64,000 nt of DNA from Propionispira raffinosivorans DSM 20765 (lineage in GTDB: Bacteria; Bacillota; Negativicutes; Selenomonadales; Selenomonadaceae), in the NCBI RefSeq assembly GCF_000381065.1, contig NZ_KB905840.1:62001-126000 (forward strand). The letters run 5' to 3'. A program made the position numbers and the translations under genes. Positions within the stretch are counted from its first letter, which is position 1, and each line of letters begins with the position of its first letter. Positions 9,249 to 17,059 of this stretch are shown here, piece after piece. The notes below the pieces were generated by a model that saw nothing but the letters and a program-made list of their open reading frames with translations, was not told the DNA's origin and ran no database searches.

Positions 9249-9340
9249 TAGTTTTTAAATAATAAAAATTAAGCAGGAAATGTTATTCATTTCTAGAAAT
9301 TGTATTAAGAAATATAGAAATATTATAAAGGTGGGATATC

Positions 9341-11008
9341 ATGTATAATATTTTGCTTGGTGGAGCAGCTGGACAAGGTGTAGATACAACAGGAACAATT
9401 TTAGAAAAGCTATTGAAACAGGCGGGTTATCAGATATTTTCCATGAAAGATGTAATGTCACGTGTACGGGGTGGACATAATTTCACATTGATTCGTTTTG
9501 GCCCTGAAAAAATCGATTCACATAGTTATAAGCTGGATGGGATTGTAGCATTTAATGAAGAAACAATTGAAGTGCATAAAAAGCAACTTAAACCGGGCGG
9601 TTTTATTCTTTGTGATGCATCCTTTGCCGCAGAAGGTAAAAATATTACTAAAATTGCCATGAATGAAATGGCAAAAACAATCGGAAATCCAAAAGTAGTT
9701 GGCAGTATTGCTATTGGTGCAATTCTAAAAAGTTTTGGTGAAACCTTGGAACATATTGAAACAGTCTATAAACATGCTGTGAAATCAGAATATTTAGACC
9801 AAAATCTTCAAGCAGTCAAACAAGGCTTTGACAGTGTTAAAAAACATCATGAACATAAAGATGGTGCTTATGCAAAGTGGATGCTTTTGACAGGGAATCA
9901 GGCGATTTCTCTAGGGGCTATTGCAGCTGGATTGAAATTTTATTCAGCTTATCCAATGTCGCCGTCCACTTCAATTATGGAATATTTAGCTGGGAAAATG
10001 ACCGAAGCTGGAATCGTGGTCGAACAGGCTGAAGATGAAATTGCGGCCATTAATATGGCAATTGGTGCTTCCTTTGCGGGAGCAAAAGCGATGACTGGAA
10101 CATCTGGCGGTGGGTTTTCTCTAATGGTTGAAGCGCTTGGTTTATCAGGCATTGCCGAAATACCAATTGTGGTTGCCAACATCCAACGACCGGGACCAGC
10201 GACGGGGTTACCGACTCGGACCGAACAAAGTGATTTAAACTTCATGATTTCGGCATCGCAGGGAGAATTCCCCCGGATGGTCATTGCTGTTAAGAATCAT
10301 GAAGATGCTTTTTATCAAACGATGCGTGCTTTTAACATGGCCGAAAAATATCAGATTCCGGTGATGCTGTTGAGTGATCAATATTTGGCGGATTCATCAG
10401 CGGTCGTAGAGCCGTTTGATTTTGCTAAAATAAAAGTTTATCAGGCACCTGAACCGATATTTGAAGGTGAGTATCTGCGGTATAAACTTACGGAAGATGG
10501 CATTTCGCCACGTCTAATTCCCGGGACGAAGCGTGGTTTTGTCGCAGCAGATAGTGACGAACATGATGAAGCTGGCAAGATTATCGAATGTGCGGAAATG
10601 CGGATAAAACAAGTGGATAAAAGATTTTTGAAATTGAAAAAACTTGCCATGGAAATACAAGAACCAGAATTTATTGGTTCCGATACGTATGATACTCTAT
10701 TAATTGGGTGGGGATCAACGTATGGTCCAATTAAAGAAGCGATTCAATACTTAAATAATACGTCAGGGAAAAAATTTGCAGCTTTACTGTTTGGTGATGT
10801 ATATCCATTGCCGACGAAACTTTTGACGGCAAAAGTGAAAGCGGCAAAAAACATTGTTAATGTTGAACAAAATGCAACAGGACAGTTGGCGAGACTTATC
10901 CGCGAAACAACCAGTATTACATGTACTGCCAGTATACTGAAATACGATGGTCGGCAAATATCAGGTGAAGAAATCATTGCCGCAGTGTTGAAGGAGGTAG
11001 CAAAATGA
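9341..11008 (+). CDS. korA: 2-oxoacid:ferredoxin oxidoreductase, fused gamma-alpha subunit
   Basis: This 555-residue subunit joins a gamma domain (residues 1-170, with GGAAGQGVDTTGTILEKLL and MSRVRGGHNFTLIRFG) to an alpha domain (residues 185-555, with GNQAISLGAIAAGLKFYSAY and the TPP pyrimidine-side segment EDEIAAINMAIGASFAGAKA). The enzyme oxidatively decarboxylates a 2-oxoacid to an acyl-CoA and reduces ferredoxin. The two-subunit layout without a separate ferredoxin-domain subunit fits the KorAB/2-oxoglutarate type, but branched-chain or other substrates cannot be excluded. The ATG follows AAGGTGGGAT. Its end overlaps the beta gene by 4 bases (ATGA). Confidence 0.85.
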   Translation: MYNILLGGAAGQGVDTTGTILEKLLKQAGYQIFSMKDVMSRVRGGHNFTLIRFGPEKIDSHSYKLDGIVAFNEETIEVHKKQLKPGGFILCDASFAAEGKNITKIAMNEMAKTIGNPKVVGSIAIGAILKSFGETLEHIETVYKHAVKSEYLDQNLQAVKQGFDSVKKHHEHKDGAYAKWMLLTGNQAISLGAIAAGLKFYSAYPMSPSTSIMEYLAGKMTEAGIVVEQAEDEIAAINMAIGASFAGAKAMTGTSGGGFSLMVEALGLSGIAEIPIVVANIQRPGPATGLPTRTEQSDLNFMISASQGEFPRMVIAVKNHEDAFYQTMRAFNMAEKYQIPVMLLSDQYLADSSAVVEPFDFAKIKVYQAPEPIFEGEYLRYKLTEDGISPRLIPGTKRGFVAADSDEHDEAGKIIECAEMRIKQVDKRFLKLKKLAMEIQEPEFIGSDTYDTLLIGWGSTYGPIKEAIQYLNNTSGKKFAALLFGDVYPLPTKLLTAKVKAAKNIVNVEQNATGQLARLIRETTSITCTASILKYDGRQISGEEIIAAVLKEVAK

Positions 11009-11862
11009 GTGACACTTCTAAGGAATTTTGCATGTATGAAACCGCTTGGTGCCCAGGGTGTGGGAATTTTGGTATTATTAAATGTTTAAAACAAGCACTG
11101 GAAGAGTTAAATAAAGATCCGCATGAAGTTCTTTTGATGGCTGGAATCGGGCAGGCAGCCAAAACACCACAGTATCTTAAAACCAATAGTTTTTCAGGTC
11201 TCCATGGCAGATCCTTGCCAGCAGCTATTGCAGCAAAAATTGCCAATCACAATCTGACGATTGTGGTGAATACCGGTGAAGGTGATTCCTATGGTGAAGG
11301 CGGGAACCATTTTATTCACAATATCAGAAGAAATGTTGATATTTCACATTTCGTTCATGACAATCAAGTTTATGGCTTAACGAAGGGGCAAGCTTCGCCA
11401 ACATCATCAGAAGGTTTCGTGACTGGGGTACAGACAGAAGGCAGCATGAATACACCGTTTAATCCACTGATGATGGCAATTGCAGCTGGGGCTGGATTTG
11501 TGGCCAGGTCTTTTAGTGGTGATCCGGTACAACTTGTTGAGCTTATGAAAAAAGCGATTTTGTATAAAGGGTATGCTTTAGTAGATATATTACAGCCGTG
11601 TGTTACCTTTAATAAAATCAATACATTTGCTTATTACAAAAAGCGGGTTTATCATTTAGATGAAAGTTATGATCCACATGATAAAATGGCGGCCATTCAA
11701 AAAGCCTTGGAATTTGGCGACAAAATTCCTACGGGCATTATTTATCAGGAACAAAAACAGACTTTTTATGATAAAAATAAAGTTTTATCTACGGCTATTC
11801 CATTATGTGAGCAAAAACTCGATCCCTCTTTGCTTGAAAAATATAGTCAGGAATTTATTTGA
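11005..11862 (+). CDS. korB: 2-oxoacid:ferredoxin oxidoreductase, beta (TPP-binding) subunit
   Basis: This 285-residue partner of the upstream gene starts inside its stop codon, so the two are translationally coupled. WCPGCGNFGIIKCL supplies the Cys residues that hold the proximal [4Fe-4S] cluster. GEGDSYGEGGNHFIHNIRRN is the TPP/Mg-binding segment (usually GDGD...GGNH; here the first Asp is Glu), and NQVYGLTKGQASPTS is the typical following block. With the alpha-gamma chain it forms a cytoplasmic enzyme linking 2-oxoacid breakdown, or reductive synthesis, to ferredoxin. A bidirectional terminator lies at 11902. Confidence 0.87.
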   Translation: MSDTSKEFCMYETAWCPGCGNFGIIKCLKQALEELNKDPHEVLLMAGIGQAAKTPQYLKTNSFSGLHGRSLPAAIAAKIANHNLTIVVNTGEGDSYGEGGNHFIHNIRRNVDISHFVHDNQVYGLTKGQASPTSSEGFVTGVQTEGSMNTPFNPLMMAIAAGAGFVARSFSGDPVQLVELMKKAILYKGYALVDILQPCVTFNKINTFAYYKKRVYHLDESYDPHDKMAAIQKALEFGDKIPTGIIYQEQKQTFYDKNKVLSTAIPLCEQKLDPSLLEKYSQEFI

Positions 11863-11901
11863 AAAACAAAATATTCAAGGTGATTTTCAATCAATTTATA
11901 T

Positions 11902-11945
11902 AAAAAAGATGAATTCCATTGGCGCTGGAATTCATCTTTTTTTAT
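11902..11945. terminator. Bidirectional Rho-independent terminator
   Basis: AAAAAAGATGAATTCCA pairs with TGGAATTCATCTTTTTTT across a TTGGCGC loop. It lies between the convergent korB and DeoR genes. Confidence 0.92.
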
Positions 11946-11950
11946 GATAA

Positions 11951-12712
11951 TTAAACAAGAAAAACTTCAATGCCCAGTTTTTTGATTTTTTCAATCATCT
12001 CTGGGTCGGCATCTTTATCGGTTACAATTGTATCGATTTCGCGAGGTGCGGCTATTGTCATAAAAGAACTTTCGCCTAGTTTTGTATGGTCAACGACCAG
12101 AACGACTCTCGTAGCCTGTTTCACCAGAATCCGTTTTGTTTCCGTATCATCAATATCTGGATTTGTTGCGCCGCGACTGATATCAAATGCTGCCGAACCG
12201 AGGAATAATACATCAATTTTAAATTCGCGCATAAATCGGCTGGTCATTTGCCCAGCAAATCCCTGCGTTTTTTCTTTGAAAATCCCAGGGACTGTAATCA
12301 GTTTGATGTCTTTTACGGTACTTAGTATATTAATAACAGGCAAAGAATTTGTCATGACAACAATGTTTTTCTTTTGTGATAGTGCTTCGGCAAGTTCTTT
12401 TGTTGTAGAGCCGCAGTCGATAAAAACGGCAGAGCCCTCACTAATTAAATTCACACAAAAATTGGCGATTCGATTTTTTTCTTTTTGTAAGTGTTCTTCT
12501 TTAAAAGACAAATTATGTATAAATATAGAGCCTCGATTGAAAGTAGCACCGCCATGGATTAATGTTACACTGCCCTGATCAGAAAAAAATTTTAAATCTC
12601 GACGAATTGTCATGGAAGAAACATTATATAATGCAGCTAGTTCGAGTATATTGACGGAACCGTTTGTTTTCAAACATTCTAAAATTTCTTTGCGGCGGGT
12701 ATTTGTTTTCAT
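11951..12712 (-). CDS. DeoR family transcriptional regulator
   Basis: This 253-residue sugar-phosphate-sensing repressor has an N-terminal HTH (RRKEILECLKTNGSVNILEL, VSSMTIRRDLKFFSDQG, then LIHGGATF). The DeoRC effector domain follows, with FIDCGSTTKELAEAL, VMTNSLPVINIL, FLGSAAFD and VVDHTKLG. Members usually control uptake and phosphorylation of a sugar and sense a sugar phosphate. It is divergent from the PTS EIIA-Man-like gene at 13002, and the shared intergenic region carries repeated TTAA-ATTTT-TGTTA motifs, its likely operators. The ATG at 12712 is preceded by GGAG. Confidence 0.9.
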   Translation of the reverse strand: MKTNTRRKEILECLKTNGSVNILELAALYNVSSMTIRRDLKFFSDQGSVTLIHGGATFNRGSIFIHNLSFKEEHLQKEKNRIANFCVNLISEGSAVFIDCGSTTKELAEALSQKKNIVVMTNSLPVINILSTVKDIKLITVPGIFKEKTQGFAGQMTSRFMREFKIDVLFLGSAAFDISRGATNPDIDDTETKRILVKQATRVVLVVDHTKLGESSFMTIAAPREIDTIVTDKDADPEMIEKIKKLGIEVFLV

Positions 12713-12778
12713 ATAATTTCTCCATTTTCTATTTAGTACTTATAATATAAGGTTTTTCACTACTTTTGTCAATTTAAA

Positions 12779-12943
12779 ATGTTAATATTTTGTTATTTTA
12801 ACTACTTTATCCTATTTATTGTAACAAAAAAACAGAAAAAATCATTAAAAATAACATTTTTACATAAAATAGTGTTGACTTGTTATTGTGTTGCTAGCTA
12901 TAATTGATTTTATAGAAATAAAGTAACAAAAAATGTTAAAATA
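12779..12943. promoter_or_regulatory. Promoter of the EIIA-Man-like gene with repeated operator-like motifs
   Basis: On the plus strand TTGACT (12875-12880) and TATAAT (12899-12904), 18 bases apart, form a good sigma-70 promoter. Near 12780-12796 and 12925-12940 there are inverted copies of TTAAyATTTTkTGTTA, flanking the promoter at both ends. This suggests a DeoR-mediated loop. The promoter is seen in the sequence; the operator role is inference. Confidence 0.6.
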
Positions 12944-13001
12944 ATTTTACGGGAGAAACATTTAGTGTTGCTTATATCAATAGGGTGAGGAGTGGAAATT
13001 T

Positions 13002-13436
13002 ATGAAATTACTACTTGTATCAAATGGAAATTTAGCTCAGGGCTTGTATATGGCGATGGAACATTTTTATTATAAACCGGATATTGATTATATTATTTTG
13101 CGCGATTCCGATAAAAAAGAATATATTGCGGAGATAGAAGCCTATATGAAGAAAAATTGTATGGAGGATATCTTGGTTTTGTGTGATGCATATGGAAGTA
13201 CTGCTTTTAATGAAATTGTTGTTTTGATAAACAAGTTAGAACGAACGAAATCGGTAGGTGTGATTTGCGGGATGAATTTGCCGATGGTTTTTAAGATTTA
13301 TGGATTAAAAGACATGTGGAGCTTGACTAGTATTAAATCTTTTTACAAAAATTCCGAAAAACAGGGCGTTATTGTTTATTCACCTAAAGTAAAAAAGGAC
13401 CGTAAATTTCTTTTAAAAATAAATATACCAATTTAA
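13002..13436 (+). CDS. PTS EIIA-Man-like protein lacking the phosphorylatable histidine
   Basis: This 144-residue protein matches the EIIA domain of mannose-family PTS. LLLVSNGNLAQGLYMAME aligns with the (S/T)HG...A.GL active-site start. LVLCDAYGSTAFNEIVVLI aligns with L.D..GGSPFN, and VICGMNLPMVFKIY aligns with TGVNLPML. The catalytic His (His10 in E. coli ManX) is Asn here (Asn8), so the usual phosphotransfer cannot occur. No EIIB, EIIC or EIID gene is near. It may be a regulatory or decoy partner that binds HPr, an EIIB or the adjacent DeoR regulator. The ATG at 13002 follows GGTGAGGAG. Fold assignment is confident; role unknown. Confidence 0.7.
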   Translation: MKLLLVSNGNLAQGLYMAMEHFYYKPDIDYIILRDSDKKEYIAEIEAYMKKNCMEDILVLCDAYGSTAFNEIVVLINKLERTKSVGVICGMNLPMVFKIYGLKDMWSLTSIKSFYKNSEKQGVIVYSPKVKKDRKFLLKINIPI

Positions 13437-13530
13437 TGGTTGCAACTGGAAAAAGTAAGAACACCACACTTTGGTAAAATTCAGGGGGGTTCTATTTTTA
13501 TAAATATAAATCTATTAAACAATTGCTGAA

Positions 13531-13571
13531 GAGCTTTCTATGATACAATAAATTGCATAGAAGGCTTTTTT
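13531..13571 (+). terminator. Rho-independent terminator
   Basis: GAGCTTTCTATG and CATAGAAGGCTTTTTT form a stem around an AT-rich loop, about 95 bases after the EIIA-like gene. Confidence 0.7.
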
Positions 13572-13642
13572 CATGTAGAGAAGCAAATTACAAAATTTGA
13601 TCAAATAAAGACAGACTGCTATAGCAATAATAACATTGGAGA

Positions 13643-14476
13643 ATGGAGCATATGATGGAAACGCTAGTAAGTATCATTATTTTAAGTGTAATGGAATTGG
13701 TTTATCTTTTTGGAATTATCATTATCGTAGGTTTTTTGCTGGGCTGGTTGGAAACGATAGCTGCTCAATGGGCCTATAAAGCGTTTGGGAAAACGGGTAT
13801 TTTATTGACGTCATGTATTGGAACACCCATACATGAAACAGGGCATGCTTTGATGTGCCTTTTGTTTGGTCATAAAATTATCGCTATCAAGTTTTTTGAT
13901 TTGAATCCGCAAAATGAAACGTTAGGTTATGTCCAGCATAGTTTTGATAAACATAACTTGTATCAAAACATGGGAAATTTTTTTATCAGTTTAGGTCCTA
14001 TATTTAGCGGCAGTGCCGCAATTTTATTCTTTATGTATTGGCTTGAACCATATACTTTTTCTGCACTGCGGCAAATGGCAGCATCCGTGCCTGTTGTCCA
14101 TACCGTAACAGATCTTTTAATTTGGTCGGGACATTCTATGTCGAGTGTATATTATGGATTGTGGAATAGTCCAAGTTTTGGCTCTTTAAAATATTGTGTG
14201 TTTTTAGTGCTGGCAATCTGCATATCTTCCCATATTGCTTTAAGTAAGATAGATATTAAAAATGCAATGGCGGGTTTGAGTGTGACTTTTTTTTGTGTGG
14301 TAGTCGGCAATTTTATTGCGGCTTTTTTGGGTATTGATACATTATATTATGTGTTGGAAGCGGCAAATTATAATGTTTATTTACTATCAATCTTGTCGGT
14401 ATCATTGCTGTTTTCGCTATTTACAGCAATGGTTATGGGCGTGTGTGCAGGCTTTCTCAAAATACATAGAACTTGA
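13643..14476 (+). CDS. Membrane protein with HETGH zinc-protease motif (M50-like)
   Basis: This 277-residue polytopic protein has several hydrophobic segments. The sequence CIGTPIHETGHALMCLLFGH places an HExxH motif (His64, Glu65, His68) at a membrane interface, as in site-2-type (M50) intramembrane metalloproteases and related membrane peptidases. A third ligand is not obvious. I do not recognise the exact family. The start could be ATG 13643 or the ATG pair at 13652/13655, since GGAG lies 6-7 bases before 13655. A signal peptidase I gene follows 160 bases downstream on the same strand. Confidence 0.6.
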   Translation: MEHMMETLVSIIILSVMELVYLFGIIIIVGFLLGWLETIAAQWAYKAFGKTGILLTSCIGTPIHETGHALMCLLFGHKIIAIKFFDLNPQNETLGYVQHSFDKHNLYQNMGNFFISLGPIFSGSAAILFFMYWLEPYTFSALRQMAASVPVVHTVTDLLIWSGHSMSSVYYGLWNSPSFGSLKYCVFLVLAICISSHIALSKIDIKNAMAGLSVTFFCVVVGNFIAAFLGIDTLYYVLEAANYNVYLLSILSVSLLFSLFTAMVMGVCAGFLKIHRT

Positions 14477-14632
14477 TTTTTTGGTTTATTTTCTAGAATG
14501 TGATGGAAAAACAATACAAATAGATTGACCTTCTGATTTGGGGGATATAAACTAAAATAGTGAACTGAGTTGTGTGAATGAACCTATTCAATAGTTGGTG
14601 AATATTCTGTCTAGCTGGAAGGAGAAAATTTT

Positions 14633-15178
14633 ATGAAATTAATCGATAATATTCAAGATTGGATTTGCAGTTTAGCGCTTTCTCTAGCGATTGCGTTATT
14701 CATCAATATCTTTCTTGTACAGCATATGGTGGTTGAGGGGCATTCGATGGATCCGACCTTACATGATCATCAGCATTTAATTATATCCAAGTTTTCGCAT
14801 AGCATTAAGAAAATGCCGGATTATGGGGATATTGTTACAATCGATAGCCGAGTTTCGCGGGAACGAAGCTTAAAAGACGATTTGTCTGAGCCGATAACGA
14901 ACTTGGTTAATCAGCAGCAATATGTTTTTGTTAAACGGGTTATTGGTAAACCGGGGGATGTTCTTGAATTTAAAGACAGTCAGGTGTATCGAAATGGTAC
15001 AAAACTCGATGAATCTTATATTTTGGAAACTATGCGTGTGATGGTGGATCAGAAAATCACAGTGCCAGCTGATTCAATATTTGTTATGGGTGATAATCGG
15101 AATAACAGTATGGATAGTCGTATGATCGGAGCGGTTCCGCTTAATCATGTATTAGGTGTTATGGTTGCTAAAATATAA
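14633..15178 (+). CDS. lepB: Signal peptidase I
   Basis: This 181-residue type I leader peptidase has one N-terminal membrane anchor (about residues 13-31) with its catalytic domain outside the cytoplasm. The catalytic Ser38 lies in EGHSMDPTL, the general-base Lys101 in FVKRVIGKPGD, and the conserved GDNRNNSMDSR box is present. It removes signal peptides from exported proteins such as the CHAP protein, porin and amylase in this window. Length is typical of Firmicute SipS/LepB enzymes. The ATG at 14633 follows GGAAGGAG with 8-9 bases of spacing. Confidence 0.93.
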   Translation: MKLIDNIQDWICSLALSLAIALFINIFLVQHMVVEGHSMDPTLHDHQHLIISKFSHSIKKMPDYGDIVTIDSRVSRERSLKDDLSEPITNLVNQQQYVFVKRVIGKPGDVLEFKDSQVYRNGTKLDESYILETMRVMVDQKITVPADSIFVMGDNRNNSMDSRMIGAVPLNHVLGVMVAKI

Positions 15179-15294
15179 AATAAAGGGTGTGGTAGGCTTT
15201 TTTTTGCTTAAGAATTATGAAATTGGTATAGTAATATTGGTACACCGGAGCTTTGTCTAATTAAAATATTAAATAAGAGAAAGAGGGATTTTGA

Positions 15295-15612
15295 GTGGAT
15301 ATATTCGAGAATGTTTCTATCGTAAAAAAAGCCAATGTATATTTTGATGGAAAAGTAACAAGTCGTACGGTTCTTTTTGATAATGGAGAAAAGAAGACTT
15401 TGGGGATCATGATGCCTGGTGAATATGAATTTGCCACGGCGGATAAGGAACGTATGGAAATTTTAGTGGGAACTATGGAGGTTTTATTGCCAAACCGTGA
15501 AGATTGGATTAGCATTGAAGCAGGGCAAACATTTGAAGTGCAAGCACATTCAAAATTTAAGTTAGTCGTCCAGGATATAGCAGATTATTGCTGCTCGTAT
15601 ATCAAAGAATAA
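15295..15612 (+). CDS. ppnP: Pyrimidine/purine nucleoside phosphorylase PpnP
   Basis: This small (105-residue) cupin-fold enzyme of the former DUF1255/YaiE family phosphorolyses a range of nucleosides to base plus ribose 1-phosphate. Conserved positions include [38 protein letters not shown] and the tail [18 protein letters not shown]. The start is GTG 15295, with AGAGGG about 8 bases upstream. It seems monocistronic; a terminator lies at 15684. Confidence 0.9.
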   Translation: MDIFENVSIVKKANVYFDGKVTSRTVLFDNGEKKTLGIMMPGEYEFATADKERMEILVGTMEVLLPNREDWISIEAGQTFEVQAHSKFKLVVQDIADYCCSYIKE

Positions 15613-15683
15613 ATATATTGTTTTTAGCATATATATGTTTATTTATGCTGAAGTTATGTATTATAAATATAGTTGAAATAACG

Positions 15684-15723
15684 AAAAACCTTGTATTACT
15701 TTACTGAGTAATGCAGGTTTTTT
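15684..15723 (+). terminator. Rho-independent terminator after ppnP
   Basis: The hairpin AAAAACCTTGTATTAC / GTAATGCAGGTTTTTT (minor mismatch) ends in a T-run. Confidence 0.8.
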
Positions 15724-15849
15724 ATTCTTCTGCGGGAAGAATTATAGATAAAGGTTTAAATAAAAATAGTTCAATGGAAAATGGTTTTGCAAAATGATAG
15801 CAAAAGACTATTAAACAAATAAAAGTATTATAATTCTGGAGGTTTATGA

Positions 15850-16425
15850 ATGGATTTTTCAGGTAAGAAACAGGCAGCAGTATTTCTTGATCGGGATGGC
15901 ACGATTAATCTGGACAAAGGGTATTTTTATTTGCCGGAAGAGTTTGAGTTTGAGCAAGGCTCAGTTGAAGCGATTCGTTTGCTTAATCAGGCTGGTTATA
16001 AAGTGTTTGTCATTTCCAATCAATCTGGTATTGCAAGAGGTTGTTTTACCGAAGCACAGGTGGATCATTTGCACCAATGGATGAATGAGGAACTAGCGAA
16101 ATCGGATGCGCATATTGACGCTTTTTATTATTGTCCGCATCATGCCGAACAGGGGATTGGTTCTTATAAAAAAGTTTGCGATTGTCGAAAACCAGCACCA
16201 GGATTACTGCTGAAGGCAGGACGAGAATGGAATATAGATATGAAACATTCCTATATGGTGGGAGATCATAATAGTGATATTGGAGCAGGATTTGCCGCAG
16301 GCGTTCAACCTTTTTTTGTTCGTACGGGACATGGAAAACAAGAAGAAAAATTACTTGCAGCCAATGTTTTGCGAGCCAATAATTTGTATGAAGTTGTAAA
16401 AAAGTATATACTTTTTCCAAATTAA
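15850..16425 (+). CDS. gmhB: D-glycero-D-manno-heptose 1,7-bisphosphate 7-phosphatase
   Basis: This HAD-superfamily phosphatase of 191 residues acts in ADP-heptose synthesis for LPS, consistent with a diderm cell. VFLDRDGTINLD holds the nucleophile Asp14 and acid/base Asp16, ISNQSGIARG is motif II, and KPAPGLLLKA with GDHNSDIGAG gives motifs III/IV. The zinc-loop residues typical of GmhB (CPHH...CDCRKP) are present, separating it from imidazoleglycerol-phosphate phosphatase. Other heptose genes are not adjacent. The ATG at 15850 follows GGAGG. Confidence 0.92.
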   Translation: MDFSGKKQAAVFLDRDGTINLDKGYFYLPEEFEFEQGSVEAIRLLNQAGYKVFVISNQSGIARGCFTEAQVDHLHQWMNEELAKSDAHIDAFYYCPHHAEQGIGSYKKVCDCRKPAPGLLLKAGREWNIDMKHSYMVGDHNSDIGAGFAAGVQPFFVRTGHGKQEEKLLAANVLRANNLYEVVKKYILFPN

Positions 16426-16466
16426 ATTTGCCTGTCAGTAGACAGACGTTATAAAACTTGGTATTT

Positions 16467-16503
16467 AAAAATCACTCTTATTGAAAAAAGAGTGATTTTT
16501 TTA
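16467..16503 (+). terminator. Rho-independent terminator after gmhB
   Basis: AAAAATCACTCTT / AAGAGTGATTTTTTT hairpin. Confidence 0.88.
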
Positions 16504-16514
16504 GTTATATCATA

Positions 16515-16572
16515 TTTTTGTTTACGTGGAAACAAAAATATGATATTCTAATATTGTTTCCATGTAAACAAA
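16515..16572. promoter_or_regulatory. Paired operators upstream of the MarR-exporter operon
   Basis: Two sites, GTTTACGTGGAAAC (16520-16533) and GTTTCCATGTAAAC (from 16556), are inverted versions of each other. Each is a near-palindrome with T- and A-rich flanks. They sit directly upstream of the MarR start (16584), as expected for autoregulation. Confidence 0.7.
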
Positions 16573-16583
16573 GGCGGTGCGAT

Positions 16584-17036
16584 ATGAGTAATGCAATAAA
16601 CATTATCCATTCTTTTACTAGAATACAAGAACGGGCGGATATCTTTAAACATCATCGCGAAGAGATTTTTGCAGGACTTAATTTGGCTGAAGTACATTGT
16701 ATTGATAAAATTGGTTCGATGGAATATGCCAATGTAACAAAAGTAGCCAGTGCAATGAGTATGACAAGAGGTGCTATAAGCAAAATAAGTAAAAAATTAC
16801 TAAATAAGCAGCTAATTGAGAGTTATCAAAAACCGGAGAATAATAAAGAAGTTTATTTTTGCCTGACTACGAGCGGTAAATTGATTTATGCTGAACATAA
16901 AGTATGCCATGAACAGGCGAAATTAAGGAAACTAAAACTTTTGTCTAACTATAGTGAAGCCGAGCAGATCGTGATTTTACGATTTTTAGAAGATATTAAT
17001 CAACAGCAAGAACAGAGTTTACGTGAGGAAGCTTGA
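16584..17036 (+). CDS. MarR family transcriptional regulator
   Basis: This winged-helix repressor of 150 residues has NVTKVASAMSMTRGAISKI (recognition helix region), LLNKQLIESYQKPENNKEVY (wing with the Asp/Arg-like pattern altered) and the final LTTSGKLIYAEH. The start is ATG 16584 after AAGGCGGTG; a longer in-frame ORF from 16518 would run through the operators. It lies 23 bases before an MFS exporter in the same operon, so it probably represses efflux until an inducer arrives. Confidence 0.88.
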   Translation: MSNAINIIHSFTRIQERADIFKHHREEIFAGLNLAEVHCIDKIGSMEYANVTKVASAMSMTRGAISKISKKLLNKQLIESYQKPENNKEVYFCLTTSGKLIYAEHKVCHEQAKLRKLKLLSNYSEAEQIVILRFLEDINQQQEQSLREEA

Positions 17037-17059
17037 AGAGGGTATAGGGGGTTAAGGAC

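Noticed and set aside
11970-12578. A 202-codon plus-strand ORF opposite the DeoR gene
   Set aside because: It is a shadow of the DeoR coding frame. It lacks a ribosome site and family resemblance, and the minus-strand DeoR protein is unmistakable.
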